Source of the DNA: Dallia pectoralis
Taxonomy: Eukaryota > Chordata > Actinopteri > Esociformes > Umbridae
Direction: 5' to 3'
Assembly (NCBI GenBank): GCA_029465975.1
Contig: CM055747.1
Coordinates: 7,095,436-7,159,435 of the forward strand
DNA: 64,000 bases
Every line of letters begins with the position of its first letter. Positions within the stretch are counted from its first letter, which is position 1. The notes under the pieces were generated by a model. That model did not search any database. It was not told where the DNA came from and saw only the letters and a list, made by a program, of their open reading frames with translations. This document shows, in pieces, positions 44,367 through 57,700 of the stretch. A program made the translations under genes and the position numbers.

Positions 44367-47300
44367 AAGAGTGTGGGTGGGAAAGGGGAACGTACAGCAT
44401 TCTCTGAGCGCAGGTTGGCAAACTCACTCTTCTCCAGAATTACCATGTCTTTCCTAATGGAGTCCAGGTGAGACATAATCTGCTGCAAAGCAATCTCCTA
44501 ACAAGACACAGGAAATAGGAACAATCTACAAATAAATGGCATGCTAAAAGTTTACCATCTGGTCCTAACTATTAACTTCCAGCTATGCAGGAATGAAGAA
44601 CACAAATCAACTGTTGCTGGTGCATAAACTTTTAACTAAACATTATTTCTAAAACAGCACTGGCTTAACTAGTAATCGTCTGGGGACGAATTAAATGTGT
44701 TACTACACAGTTTCAAGTGTTACGTTGTTAGTAATTCTTTTTTTTTTTTTAAGTATATATAACCTTATTGTCCCATTGATGAATGTACAGTGCCAAAACA
44801 TTATGACCACCTGTGTGCTGCCAAAGCAAAGACCTGCTGAGGCCACAAATCTACAAGAATCTGGTATCTGGCACCAACACATTCATTTCAGACTCCTGAA
44901 GGTGTCCTCTGGTATCTGGCACCAAGATATTAGCAGCAGATCCTGTAAGTTGTGACATGGAGCCACTGTGTATTGAAGTTCTTGGTCCGGCACATCCCAG
45001 AGATGCAAAATCAGATTGAGATCTGAGGAATTTGGAGGCCTGGCCTACACCTTGAACTCGTGATCGCATTCCTAAAACCACTCCTGAACAATGTGTGCAG
45101 TAAGAGTCCACAGCCATCACAGAAAACCATAGCAATGTACCTGGTCTGCAATAATGTTTAAGTAGGCTCCACGTGTCAAACTGATGTACACATGAATGCC
45201 TAGATCTAGTTCCATCACATCCCCAAATAAACGACGCACGCACGCACGCGCGCACGCACGCGCACACGCACACACACACGCACACACACACACATACACA
45301 CACTCGTTTACATTATGTTTTGTTTTACATCAGACTAGACAACCTTCCGCTGTTACGAGGTCCAGTTTAGATGGTTGTGAGCCCATTGTCAGTGCTCTCT
45401 GGCCGGTTCTGTGGTTACACATCCCAAAATACGCAGCAGTGTTCGGTGCACTGTGGGTTGTGAGACATTCATCCCGGAAGCATCGTTTGCATTTTCTGTG
45501 ACTTCTGAGCTGTGAGCCGTAATTGTCAACAATTAGACAAAAAAGGCTTGAAATATGCCACTTTATGTGTATTCAATCAATTATATATGAGTGTCATTTT
45601 CTTAATTCAATTATGGGGAAAAATGAACATTTAAATGTTAATCAAATTTTTTTTGATACACCTGTAGTATATACAAATGTCTGGAGTGTTGCAGCTTTAG
45701 TCAACCTAAGTTAAAACACTGGGTGCATTGGAGGAAAGAAAAGCCTATCTGATTGGGGCTTGTAACGAGTATATAACAGATAGCTAATGTAGTACGGTAA
45801 CGTTATAAGTATAGCTCTCTCTATAGCGGCATGATGGTGTGTCGGTGAGGTGTGTGTATGGTACCTGGTGTGCTCCAGTCACCATGTCTTTATACACAAT
45901 GTCCATATTGGCCGTGGTCAGAGTCACCAGAGCTGCTACAATGATCTCTGCTTGGCGCTTCTCAAAACCTAAGAGAAAATCATTAAAAAAGGGCAGCAAT
46001 AACCATTTTATCAAAATAAAATCATTTGTCCAGTTTCATTACCACAGTTTGGACCAATTAACACTATTTGCTCACTAGCCATTTCAAAATGAGAGGGGTA
46101 TCTTTTTCAAACAGAGACGTACCTTAACTCACTCTGCCAACATTTTAGAATAGTTCGAATACTTTAAAAGCCATTACAGTAATTTTAAATGGTCTTATTT
46201 ATCTAAAGGGGCACCGTAAAGATGCCTTAAATGTGCATATGACTGAATTAAAACAGATGAACAACTTCTCGTCCTGTCTTTTACCTTACTGAACTAGACC
46301 TACAACTGCAGATGTATCCTGGATATTCTGTCTCGTATTCATGGTAGCAGTACAGCAAAGACTGTGATTGCTTTGGACTTACATTTCATTACTGAGCAAA
46401 CAGAGTTGCTAAATAGACTTCAATAGAACAGAGTTTCCCTGAAGTCATACGTTTAATGTAACAGGTCATATTAGCGCATTGCACAAAACAAAAAAATCCA
46501 CAGTTAAATGTGTTGAAGTGAAATGGCAAGCAATCTAGGTGCAAATTGATAAATGAACGACATTGCAGTGTTTACACATGTAACTCAAATGCAATTCGAC
46601 ACGACTCCCCCCCCACAGACCGGCGTTTTAAACATTGAACGTGTGATTACATATGTTACCAATGCACAAAAGACAAACTCGAACAACAATTTAAAAGAAA
46701 CGGCACAAAAAATGTAACTGGAATTAACAAACCATCACTAAATACGGCCACTTTAGATACTCACCACAGCCACTCCATTATCAACATATGTCAACATTAG
46801 TACAATGCCCTCCACTAATATTGGCACCCTGTGTAAATATAAGCAATGATCAAAGCCTTAATTGTAGAATGATTGACAGCTAAACTCAGGTGGCTGAAGT
46901 TGGACGAGGAAGAGTAGGCGTTTAGGAGCGGGGAGAGAGATAGATTCAGGGAGACAAAGTACAGCTTTGGATACGCAGTGAAGGAGGCAAGCCTGAAGTG
47001 TTAGCCAATTCACAAACAACCTAAACAAAGCTAGGATGGGTGTATTAGCACCTACCATTGCTCCCTAGCTCTGTGACCATTGCGTGAGAGTCAAATGTGA
47101 GTTTTCTCTGTTCCAGCGGGGTCAGCTCCACTTTCCTCAGGTCAAATGCTCTTACAGGTGCTGCAACATGGAACTCTGTAAAGACAATAAGGGAGAATAA
47201 GCAGAGAGACATAAGGACAAACCTTTTTGGTACGGAACACCATTTGGTACGAAACACTGAAAAAAATTAAACTGCTGAATCCACAATATCTCCTCAAAAA

Positions 47301-48246
47301 CACACTAGCTGAACCGTTTGGGTTAATAAATCTGAATGCTTCAATACCAGTTCACCTTCATTATAGTTACCCGACTCCCATCCCGTTGGAGGAGGAATGT
47401 AATGGCAATAATACCATAATGATTTAAACTGTAGTACAAAACAGTTTATTCAAGTTTTGCAGATGAATGCTAACTTCTTAGTCATTTATAAAAAGATTGA
47501 TACAAGGTGCTGGAGGAGGAGCAACAGGCTAAGCTCCAGCCAGGCGGAGTTGGAACCGAGAATTTTCGGCCAGACTTTTGCAATGTACATCAACTGATTG
47601 ACTCATTCAATATTTTACACATTAAATAGACTTATGACATTTGTATTATTATCATTTGCAGAATATGCTAGAAGTGAACGTATCCATGTTTTTGTTTAGG
47701 CTATGATGGATACAAGTGGCAATATTTCTTAAACGTAAATTATCTGTAAAATATTTTTTATTTAATTTCTTTTTTCCATCCTCCGCTCACATACACAGGC
47801 AATTTGGAGTTATATTTCTTGGAGGACCTGCCCAGAAGACAGACATGATTGTGATTGGTTGACTCAATGGAGTGGACAGTTTGCATTTACATTCTCTGAT
47901 TGGACATTAGACCCGTCTAAGTTATTGTCCTTAAACCCCGACGGTGTTGGAAGTGGAACATACATTTGAGATTCTATGACTTGACAGACGTGCGAAATAA
48001 GCTCAATCCTATCAACTGGATATTAATTTCTGCATTCAAGGCAGATACGACAAAGAGATGTGTATGCAAAACTAAACTCGAATTTATTTTCTCAATGTTA
48101 ATTAAAAGTGAAATTCTGACTATGATTGAACCAAAACACTCACCTCTGCAACTCTGTGTTCCCCTGTATGTGCCAATGCTCGGACGCGTCTGACCGAGTC
48201 GAAATGTCGACCGAAACAGAGCTGCACATCCGTTAACATTGGTCAT
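41710..48246 (-). CDS. ccdc90b: Coiled-coil domain-containing protein 90B, mitochondrial (MCUR1 family)
   Basis: Nine coding exons on the minus strand, in order: 48246-48144, 47175-47056, 45968-45865, 44497-44396, 43843-43802, 43509-43438, 42274-42221, 41974-41860 and 41765-41710 (TAA). They total 255 residues (human 254). The N-terminus (MTNVNGCAALFRSTFRLGQT) is Arg-rich without acids, as in mitochondrial presequences. Then come KVELTPLEQRKLTFDSHAM, GFEKRQAEIIVAAL, the coiled coil (DSIRKDMVILEKSEFANLRS through EHEKKLMENSTEFHRK), and LETIRYLA leading into the C-terminal membrane anchor SVFACLAITLGFYRLWK. CCDC90B is a paralog of MCUR1 in the inner mitochondrial membrane; its precise role is unsettled. 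It is divergent with alg8 (515 bp between starts) and convergent with pcf11. Confidence 0.96.
42415..43384. repeat. 14-bp CCTTGTTCTACTAA minisatellite, about 1 kb
   Basis: Roughly 65-70 units of CCTTGTTCTACTAA, CCTTGTTTCACTAA, CCTTGTTTTACTAA and GCCTTGTTCTACCAG variants, with longer blocks of about 150-170 bp recurring in the same order. It lies in ccdc90b intron 6 (minus-strand unit TTAGTAGAACAAGG). Confidence 0.95.
43844..44215. repeat. 26-bp minisatellite starting at the ccdc90b exon 5 acceptor, about 14 copies
   Basis: Unit ACCCACGTTTAAATGCAGAA plus CAGCAT on the plus strand. Read on the minus strand each unit carries ATGCTGTTCTGCAT, a copy of the acceptor tract ATGCTTTTCTGCAG with the terminal AG lost. 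The first unit is the functional 3' splice site of exon 5 (43802-43843). Confidence 0.9.
44289..44360. repeat. (TG)n microsatellite in ccdc90b intron 4
   Basis: About 35 uninterrupted TG units, about 35 bases downstream (minus strand) of the exon 4 donor. On the transcript strand it is (CA)n, a potential hnRNP L binding run. Confidence 0.95.
44785..45500 (-). mobile_element. Degenerate Tc1/mariner-like element
   Basis: Starts with the terminus ACAGTGCCAAAACATTATGA, found in a common fish Tc1/mariner-type repeat. On the minus strand a decayed transposase piece is readable near 45,130-45,230 (GAYLNIIADQV). A CA/CG microsatellite (45,236-45,302) interrupts it. Located in ccdc90b intron 3. Confidence 0.65.
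45234..45303. repeat. Mixed (CGCA)n/(CA)n microsatellite
   Basis: CGCACGCACGCGCGCACGCA grading into ACACACAC, potentially Z-DNA-forming purine-pyrimidine alternation. Inside the degenerate element. Confidence 0.9.
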
Positions 48247-48761
48247 TGTTGGACAGTCTTGTTCAGACTGATAAGTAATAAAAGTTGCACTTCAGCGAAT
48301 TTGATATAGTGATAAATTTCACGTTGAAGCAAAACGTGTTAACATCTACAGCTAACCGTTATATATGAGTGTTTTGACCAAAAGAAATGTGTTATTTCCT
48401 CTCCGTTTTCACTCGCTCAGACAACCATGAAACCGGATGGGACGTACTAGACAAGCAATTGCACATTTACCTGAAGCAGTCATTCTATTACGCTCCATAT
48501 TGTTCATTTTATTATATATTTGTATTGTTATGGGCAGCATTCTTTAAGCATGCAGCGATACAAAAAATACAGTAAAATTACATTGTACTTGGCAATAACG
48601 TTTAGCTCATATAGGACCATTCATCCATATAGGGGCGCCAAACGAGTAAAAAATAAATATAAATATTGGCTGCGTTGCAAGTGGGGCACCAGCTAAAACC
48701 ATTTGTGAAATAGTGATATCATATGAATACAGTCCCTTATGGGTTTCCGTAGAATACTGTC
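48247..48761. promoter_or_regulatory. Shared ccdc90b/alg8 bidirectional promoter region
   Basis: The two ATGs face away from each other with 515 bp between them and no other gene. The sequence is moderately AT-rich, with no TATA box in an obvious position and no CpG island. A shared promoter is inferred from the geometry. Confidence 0.6.
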
Positions 48762-51700
48762 ATGGCGGCGCCCACAGCAGACAGCTGGAGTTGGTTTCCT
48801 GCGTTAGCACTTGGTGTTTCTTTCCTAAAATGTCTTATGATAAATTCATAGTAAGTGAAATACAGTAATTGTTGAAATTCCCTAATATATTTCTTCGAGC
48901 AAGGCTACGCAATAACATTTTAAAGAGTCCTTGTGTTTCTATGAGTTTAAGAATGGATTACTTTATTACCAGACAAAACGTTTAAGTTGCAAACCATTTG
49001 GTATATATATATATATATGCGGGCTGTGTAACAACAAATGAATTGATGTATTCATCACGTAATGAAGGTACAATCTGTACCGATTCTACGGAAATCCTGT
49101 TGTGGAAAATAAGGTGCAACCCCGCCACGCACCGTGAGCCCCTACTTAGGTGTCTCTGCGGAGCTTTTAAGGTTACCGAGTGAGTGGGCCACGCATACCT
49201 CATACCTCGTCGCGATGTAAACACGAAAGCCCAGTGTCTTCTGACATGCGCCCTGACACAAAGCAAACATGTGTTGGAGAGGGGAGTACAAAGTACATAT
49301 TGGTCACCTCCCAATAATAACAATATCCAACTCACTTCTGCATCCGTGATTCAAACCGGCTGGCATCGAGTGCCAAGTGCCGAGGGCATTGCTGTTTCAC
49401 CAATGACCAAAAAACAAATCTAATTATCATGGTTGAAAATGGCCTTATCCGATGAGAACAGGTTTTCATTTAAAATATGCATCGTAGTTGGCTTTACTTA
49501 AGATAGTTTCATTTAATGCTGGCGTGGAATTACCCGTATATTTTGTTGTGTATGACATTGCTTTTCTGTGTGTTTCAGTCATTCCACAGACTTTGAGGTT
49601 CACAGGAACTGGCTCGCCATCACACACAGCCTACCTGTGTCTAAATGGTACCATGAGGTTTGTGCTCTCGCATATCCTTATTATGATGACACATAAATGC
49701 ATGTTTTGAATGTCTTGGTTTCTTTGTCGCTCACACTTTATTTATTTTATTTTCAATGTCTAACTGCAGATTATTTTCAGTTCTGTGGTTGCACCTCGAC
49801 AATGCAGATGGCACTAAATTGAATGAGGCATAGGCATACTTTTATATTTCATAGGAAATACACTTTAGAAATCTCCAATTAAAGCATCTTTGCCAAACTA
49901 GCTACTGTGCACTATTTCCAAATCGCCTCAAATAGTTTTACTGGCTATAAAATTGTTCCTGCACCCCATCCTTACCATGACAACAGTATAGCTGATAGCC
50001 ACTCAGTTTTCAGATGCATGTACATTACCACGACAACAGTACAGCTGACATCCACTCATCTTTCAGATGCATGCACATTACCACGACAACAGTACAGCTG
50101 ACATCCACTCATCTTTCAGATGCATGCACATTACCATGACAACAGTACAGCTGACATCCACTCATCTTTCAGATGCATGCACATTACCATGACAACAGTA
50201 CAGCTGACATCCACTCATCTTTCAGATGCATGCACATTACCATGACAACAGTACAGCTGACATCCACTCATCTTTCAGATGCATGTACATTACCATGACA
50301 ACAGTACAGCTGATAGCCACTTGGCTTTCAGATACATGTACATGTACACAGTTTGTCTGGAGATGATCATTGACCAGATACATTTAAGGCTGAATTAATT
50401 CCATTGATGTGAGGACGAAAGACCAACAGACCATGCTTGCAATCCAAGACTGCAAATTGCTGCATATGACTGCATCCCAGAAGTAACACAAAGTCGTTTC
50501 TTAATATTGCCTGCTAATACTAATGTATTTTAGCTTAATATGCTTTGTGCTTTACTCGCAAATGTGCTTTAATTTGTTAAACCACCATTCAGTTGGTGGA
50601 GGCTGTTATTTGAGGATACAAGCAAAGCAGTATGCACTAATTAACCTAGTAATATCAACAATGTTTATTGTTTAGCTATCTAGTGATCATTGATTTTCTT
50701 TTTTAAAGATACATTTCACACTAGCCAGCGCCATGTTTCTTCTGTGTAGAACACCTCAGAGTGGACCCTGGACTACCCTCCTCTGTTTGCCTGGTTTGAG
50801 TATGGCCTGTCCCATGTGGCTCAGCATTTTGACAAGGAGATGCTGGTTGTTCAGAATCTCGGCTACGCCAGTCCTGCTACTGTCCTCTTCCAGAGGTTGT
50901 CTGTCATTGTAACTGACGTGGTGTTTATCTTCGCCGTCAGAGAGTGAGTTTCATTTCTTCAGGAAAAAATGCTTAAAGCATTGAGCGACATGCCGTATGG
51001 CAACATGTGTCAGGTGAACATAGCTAGCTGGAACATTAGATTAGATGGTTATGTTAAGCAAGAGGCATCCAAACAAATGTATAAACAACAGCTTAGTTGT
51101 TTAAAAGAGGGGAAAATGGTACTGGATTAGTATTTATATTGGCACATACTCAAGTTTGCAGTATCTGTATTGCTATCGGAATGGGGTATAAAGCCATCCC
51201 TAATCTTAACCTACATTGCAAAATTCAGGATGTCACTGTATTATTACTGTGTGTTATTATTGTAAATGATAATGTATCATAGAGTTTTCTAAATATGTCT
51301 TATTTGTTGTGTTAACTTTGGATGCTGGAGTGTTACCGGCCCGATTTATATTGTCATTTTCCTTCAGATGCTGTAGAAGTGTGAGAGACAAGAGCTCTAA
51401 GGATCAACTGGGGCGTCCATCTTTCATTCTGGCAGTTTTGCTCCTGTGGAATTATGGCCTTCTCATTGTTGACCGTATCCTTCCATTAAAGGGAAGAAAA
51501 CAGTCTGAACCAGGAATCATCTATTGAACATTCAATTACAAGCACTCATTTGGTTTGTTTTAGCAAATCATTTTCAAACTAAGTTCCCTATAAATATCAC
51601 CCAGACAAAGTTGTTCACATTTCCCTGTTGATCTTGGCAATTAAACTACCACGTTCCCTGACTATGTAACATATCAGTCAGATGAAAAATTCATAAATAT

Positions 51701-54700
51701 GACTTATTATCATGTCGTCTGTCATTGTAGCTTACCAGCTAGCCTGTCAAGTCCTTAGTTTTTTTACACAGACATTCATTTCCAGTACAATGGATTCCTG
51801 TGTGGAATTCTCCTGCTATCAGTGGCAAGACATTTACAGGTAGGGTACCACAAAACCGCCTTCTCCACAACAACAATATTTCTGCTTGACTCAGCCTTGC
51901 TAAATCAGGTTAAAATACATTCATTTAGCTTTTGATGTGAATAACCTTTGTGGTTGTTTGAGTGATGTCTTCGAACATGGGGAGCAATGTCATGACATTT
52001 TCTTTCTGAGCAGGGCAGACACTTGGAGGGGGCGTTGCTTTTTGCTGTCCTCTTGAACCTTAAACACATATACCTGTACATTGCTCCAGCCTACGGGATC
52101 TTCTTGTTGCGAAGCTACTGCTTTACCAAGGACAACACATGTAAGCATGGTTTTAGAGTTTGCACATTGCAAATAGGTGGCAATTTCAAAATAATTTCCT
52201 GTCCAACAGGAGTAGTGAACACTGTTTTAAGACATCTCAAATAGTTTTGATTCTGAAACAAACTATTTGTTTCTGAAATATTTAATTATTGTATTTATCT
52301 CTGACGTTATGACTGTGTACACTTTCTCTGTGTTTTTCTTTTAGATGGATCCGTGAGATGGAGCAGTTTAAGTCTTTTTCGTTTGATAGCTCTGGGATCT
52401 ATCGTAATATCTGTCTGCGCGCTATCTTTCGGCCCGTTCATTGTTATGGTATATGTTATTGTATATGTTTTGTTATATGTTATGGTTGATCTAATGGTTT
52501 ATGTTATTGTATATGTAATGGTATATGTTATATGTTATGGTGCATGTTATAGTACATGTTAAGGTACATGTCATTAATTAAGACTGCACAAATAATGAAT
52601 GTGGGTAACTAATGCCTCTGTCCTGTCTTATTTTTCTTATTTCAGGGACAGCTCCCACAAGTTCTGTCTAGACTTTTTCCCTTTAAGAGGGGTCTCTGTC
52701 ATGCCTACTGGGCCCCTAACATCTGGGCCCTATATAATGTGGTGGATAAAGCTCTGTCTGTGCTGGGTAAGACACTATGTTTGTGTTATATTTGTCTGGT
52801 CTCAATGCAAAATGTGATTCTCAAAAAATATATTAGTCAACTGTCACAAATAATTGTGCGTATCACAAAACTAAACATCTTAACTTCCATTTAGTTCTTT
52901 AAAGAATTCTATGGAGGTTTGACCAGTTACAGAATATTGCATGAGTTTCCCACATTGTCATCTTATGCTCCCTACCTTCCAACAGTAAAGAAAATGAATA
53001 GCCCTAACAGTGCCTGTAATTGCCCAAGACAGCGATCTAAAAAAAGTGTTTAATAATGGGAAATTGAGGTGTGCCGCCCCCCACGGGCTGTTTTAGTCAA
53101 TCTCCCACAAACATCTAGCTTCTCCTTACTTGTCTCTCATAATTATTTACACAGTGTTTCTAGAGTATCTTTATCGTGTGTGTTGCATTTAGGTCTCGTC
53201 CAATATTTTTTCATATTCGTTGATTTGTGCCATAATATGCACAGCTGGCAATCTTTGGTAATAGTTTATAAAAATGTGCAGTTCATAAGACATGTATTTT
53301 ATATGGGTGTTCTTCTGGGATTTCTGGGTACAGTAGTTTTCAGAGCGAGATCATTCTTGATCTGTCAGACAGTTTTTTGTTGTTTGTACTCAATTATGGT
53401 GCTAATTCTTTGACCATCCACTATAGAGGTCTTTGATGATTACCATGTCATCTCAAGTATTAACTGGCTCTGCGTTCTTGACCTAAAAGATATCTGGCCA
53501 TCTAATGAGTTCTGTGTTACGTAGGTTTGCGCCTGAGGCTGTTGGAGAAGCTCCCTACGGCCTCGATGACTGGAGGATTGGTACAGGAGTTTCAGCACTC
53601 TGTTCTCCCGTCTGTCTCTCCATCCGTCACACTCATCTGCACTCTGGTGTCCATCTTGGTGAGCATCATCTTTAATGCACATTTTTCTCAGCAGTTTAGA
53701 ATAACATTTGAATGTAAAATACATTCATATCAGACCTGTTAATGAGAACCACAGGTTTTCTGGCATTCTCCTGCTGCTAGACCCATATGTATTGTTATAT
53801 GTATGTTGTGGTTCTGTTCTTACCACTGGTTTATCCTACCCATATTTCTTTGTAATTTCTCATTGCCTCTCTGGGAATACACCCAATCATATAGTGGAAT
53901 TAATGAATTATGCAACCCGTTTGGATTGGAGGGAGAAGGATAATGCCTGTAGGCTATCGTTATAGACGCTCAAAGGATGTAGGAGTGACAACACTACCAA
54001 TGCTAGATGGTCATTGTAAGCATTACACGTTCTCGAGATTGAATAAAAACACACACGCTGTCCTTCCCCACAACTAATTGTGATAAAATGCCATTCATAT
54101 AATTAATTCCCTGTAAATACTTGGTTATTAATGCTCATATTCTTCACTAGAGATATCATTAATATTTAGGTTCCACACCACCTGCAGAGACTGATGCTGT
54201 TCATTAACTGTTCGATAACTGATGGTTATTTATACATTCTGATAAAATGGGTTTAGTAACATATTGGGGCTTTCTGTTCCTTAATGTGATCATGTGATCC
54301 AACCTGAAGAAATGACTTCCCTGTTCCTCATCAGCCTGCGGTGTTGAGTGTCTGGTGTCGTCCGCGTGGTGCCAGAGGGTTTCTGCGGTGCCTGGTGATT
54401 TGTGCCCTCTGCTCTTTCATGTTTGGCTGGCATGTCCATGAGAAGGCCATCCTTATGGCCATACTGCCTCTCAGGTGAATTCATCATGTGTGTATATATG
54501 TCTGAGAGATTTATGTATGTATGTATGTATGTATGTATGTATGTATGTATGTATGTATGTGTGCAGGTGGTGACCACTAAGATTGTAAAACTAGTAAGAT
54601 GTGATTCCCAAGGGAAATTCTACATTTGAATGCAGATCCGAACAAATATATGCGTGATGATAAGGACCTACTGGCTCTATTACCCCAAATCAGGCATGTT

Positions 54701-57700
54701 GCATACAACGAAATCGACTAGATATCATCATATGGACTTTGGCACTTTTAATTGCAATCTGACATACTTCAATTTTTATAAACCAAACAAAATTCTCATT
54801 CCACCTTTTTCTCATTGAAAGGTACTATGGTTTATAATTGAACAATATTTTTTGGGGGATTTAAATGGAATTTAACCCTGGCGTTTGTGTCCGTATTTTT
54901 GTGTGTCTTTGGAAAGCAACTGTAATTCATGGTTTATTTGCAACTGCAAAGTTATTCCAAATAGTAGCATATTTAAATATGTATTATTCGCTTCTGTGTT
55001 TACGGTTGTATGATGTCTCTTTGTATGTAATAATGGGATTGTATTGTTGTTTGTTGGCAGCATACTAGCTGTGGAGAGCAAAGAGGATGCTCGCATATTC
55101 CTGATGCTGGCCACAACGGGGCATTACTCTCTGTTTCCACTTCTTTTCACTGAAGCAGGTAAACCCTTTGTAACTAGGTACCAATAAAGCCATTATGGAT
55201 ACGTCTAAATAGAGCTGCACAATCCCAGTCTAGCTTTTCGGGTTACCAGCCAAAAAAATACATTCCTTTTTACTATTGACGTTTGCCATTAGTGGCATTT
55301 ATCATGTCATCTTGGTCTTGTATGCGATTCTCAATCAATGTTATAACAATAGTAGTATTACCTGTGTTTCAAGTCTAACACATTATAATGAACACATTCT
55401 GTGGTATTCGCCTTTAAGTGCAACAATTGCATGAGTAGTTAATATATACAACAATACAAATATTTTTGTTGGATAAAATGACGAGTGGGCGCTCGCAATA
55501 GCCATGATAGATCTGGCCTGAACGATATAGTGTGTTGGGCGCTTCACTACTGCAATAAACCTCCACATGATAGCTGGATTGGCTTAAACTGTCAACGAGT
55601 GTGCCTACCTCAGGTTATAAAGAAACGCTACGTACTAAGCACAAGCACGACACATGCAGTGCTACAGATCCAGCGGATTAAAGTGACAGCAAACCAGCAG
55701 CTTAATCTAACCAACCAGCAGCTTAATCTAACAATTGCCACCAAGATATTGTCCCACACACACAAAAGGATGCTTATTAGGAGTTTTGGCTTTCATGTCT
55801 GTGCCTAAAACATAGTTAGTATGGGAGAAAAATATCCCTCAAAGGGTTGATAGTTTGCATAACATGCTACTGACAACAGGGGTTAAACGATTTAATTAAA
55901 ATTGTATGTACTTTGTTTTTACATTGGCTGCAACTTCAGATTGTTAATAAGTATTACATTTTTGAAAAGTGCTCGAACTAGTTTTTTGATTCAGTTTAAT
56001 TGCACGTTATGTTGACTTAAAGTGTATGATCTTTATTTTGAGATTGATTGTGTTATTTGCAGTGAAGTGTCATATCATTCAGATGGTAATTATGTCTGTC
56101 TGTCTTGTTGTCATAGAGACGCCATCCAAAATCCTGTTGTTACTGCTGTTTACTCTGTACAGCATCACTTCCTTAAATAATCTATACAGGTGAGTTAACT
56201 TTTACATTGGAGTAGTTACTAGATTCTAGGTGGTATTGATGGATAAATTAATCTGACAAACTAAATAATTTTACATTTTAAATGCTAATATAGTCTCATC
56301 GGGAGAATTAGTGCTAGGTTAGATCAAAACCCTGCATGCCCTGTAAGTTTCAGGTTAATGGTTAAAGTGCATTGCATCCTGTAATTACATTGTTGTGAAA
56401 AAGTATGTGTTTGCAATTTGTCTGATTGTTTGCATATTTTTGGCTCAAAATGTAATCTTCAACCAAAACTTAGTATCAGAGAGAGCCTGAGTAATATACA
56501 AAAAAAATGACAGTTGGTTTGAAGATTTCCAGGGAAATAATGATCAGTATCCTCAAGCTTTTGTAAGTAGCGACGCACAGTTTGAATTATTAAGTTTGGA
56601 CAATGCTAATAATGCTAATTGCAGGCTGAGGGTGAATAATTTCCTAACTGAAAGTCAAATGTCATGAATAAAATGGTTTGTTTTCCCTGAAATTCAATCA
56701 GTATTATCCAGGAAAGAATGCATAATTTTTTTATGAATAATGATTTACTTACATATACATGGCCTGCTAGCCCTGAAATGAAAACAAATCTTTTTTTTTT
56801 TCGATGTGTTTAAAGTAAAATAATAATAATACTACCGGTACATGTGAATAAATGAATACATTCCTGAGATAATAGTTGTTGGCACCAACTGTTTCCTTGA
56901 AAAGTTTACCATAATTCTGAAACATGTTCTTTGGCTTAAAACACATATTGGGTTTTCAGCAGACAAATAATTTTGCTCTTGTCTGACAGCAGCGCCTTTA
57001 ACCACTTGGCCTCGGAATCTACAAAGTGCATTAGGATAAAACACAAATGAGACTGATGTTGCCTTTTGGGTAGTGTTTCTTTTCTTCCCAGAGGCCAGAT
57101 TTGTTGAGTGCTTGTGATATTGTGGTCACATGCACATATTGACCAGACCGCCATAAAGGCCTAAAGTAGGCTTACTGGACAAGACAATTAGGTGTTGTTG
57201 GCGTCGTTAGGCAAACATATTTTCAACTCCATAGTATCTGGATACCTGTCTTTGTGTGGTAATTTCTATTACACTCTCAGACTCCATATATGATATGTCT
57301 ACTCACAGGAAAGACCTGACCATGTTTTCATTCAACCTAAAAAATGTGCAACAGTGTAGAACATTTGTAGGGGTCCAATCTTTCACACTGCAATGTTTAT
57401 TTTCCTTACATTACCAGTGTCACTGTGTGCAACTTAACAGAATAGTACTACATCTCAAGTACTCATTCATGAAATCACACTGCCTATTTGACAATGTAGT
57501 ATTTACATGAGCCACTGAATATATTACCAATTTGACCTTCCAGTCTGTGCAGTGAGCTGTCTCTACGTTCTTAAACTCTTACAGGGGCTTCATGCTGAAC
57601 ACTCCGGAGGTTATTTACCTGCTGGGTCTAATTGCCTTGGAGATCACCTGTGAGGTTGTTTATCCTCTGTTGCCGTGGAAGCGGACCCTTCCTTTCGTGC

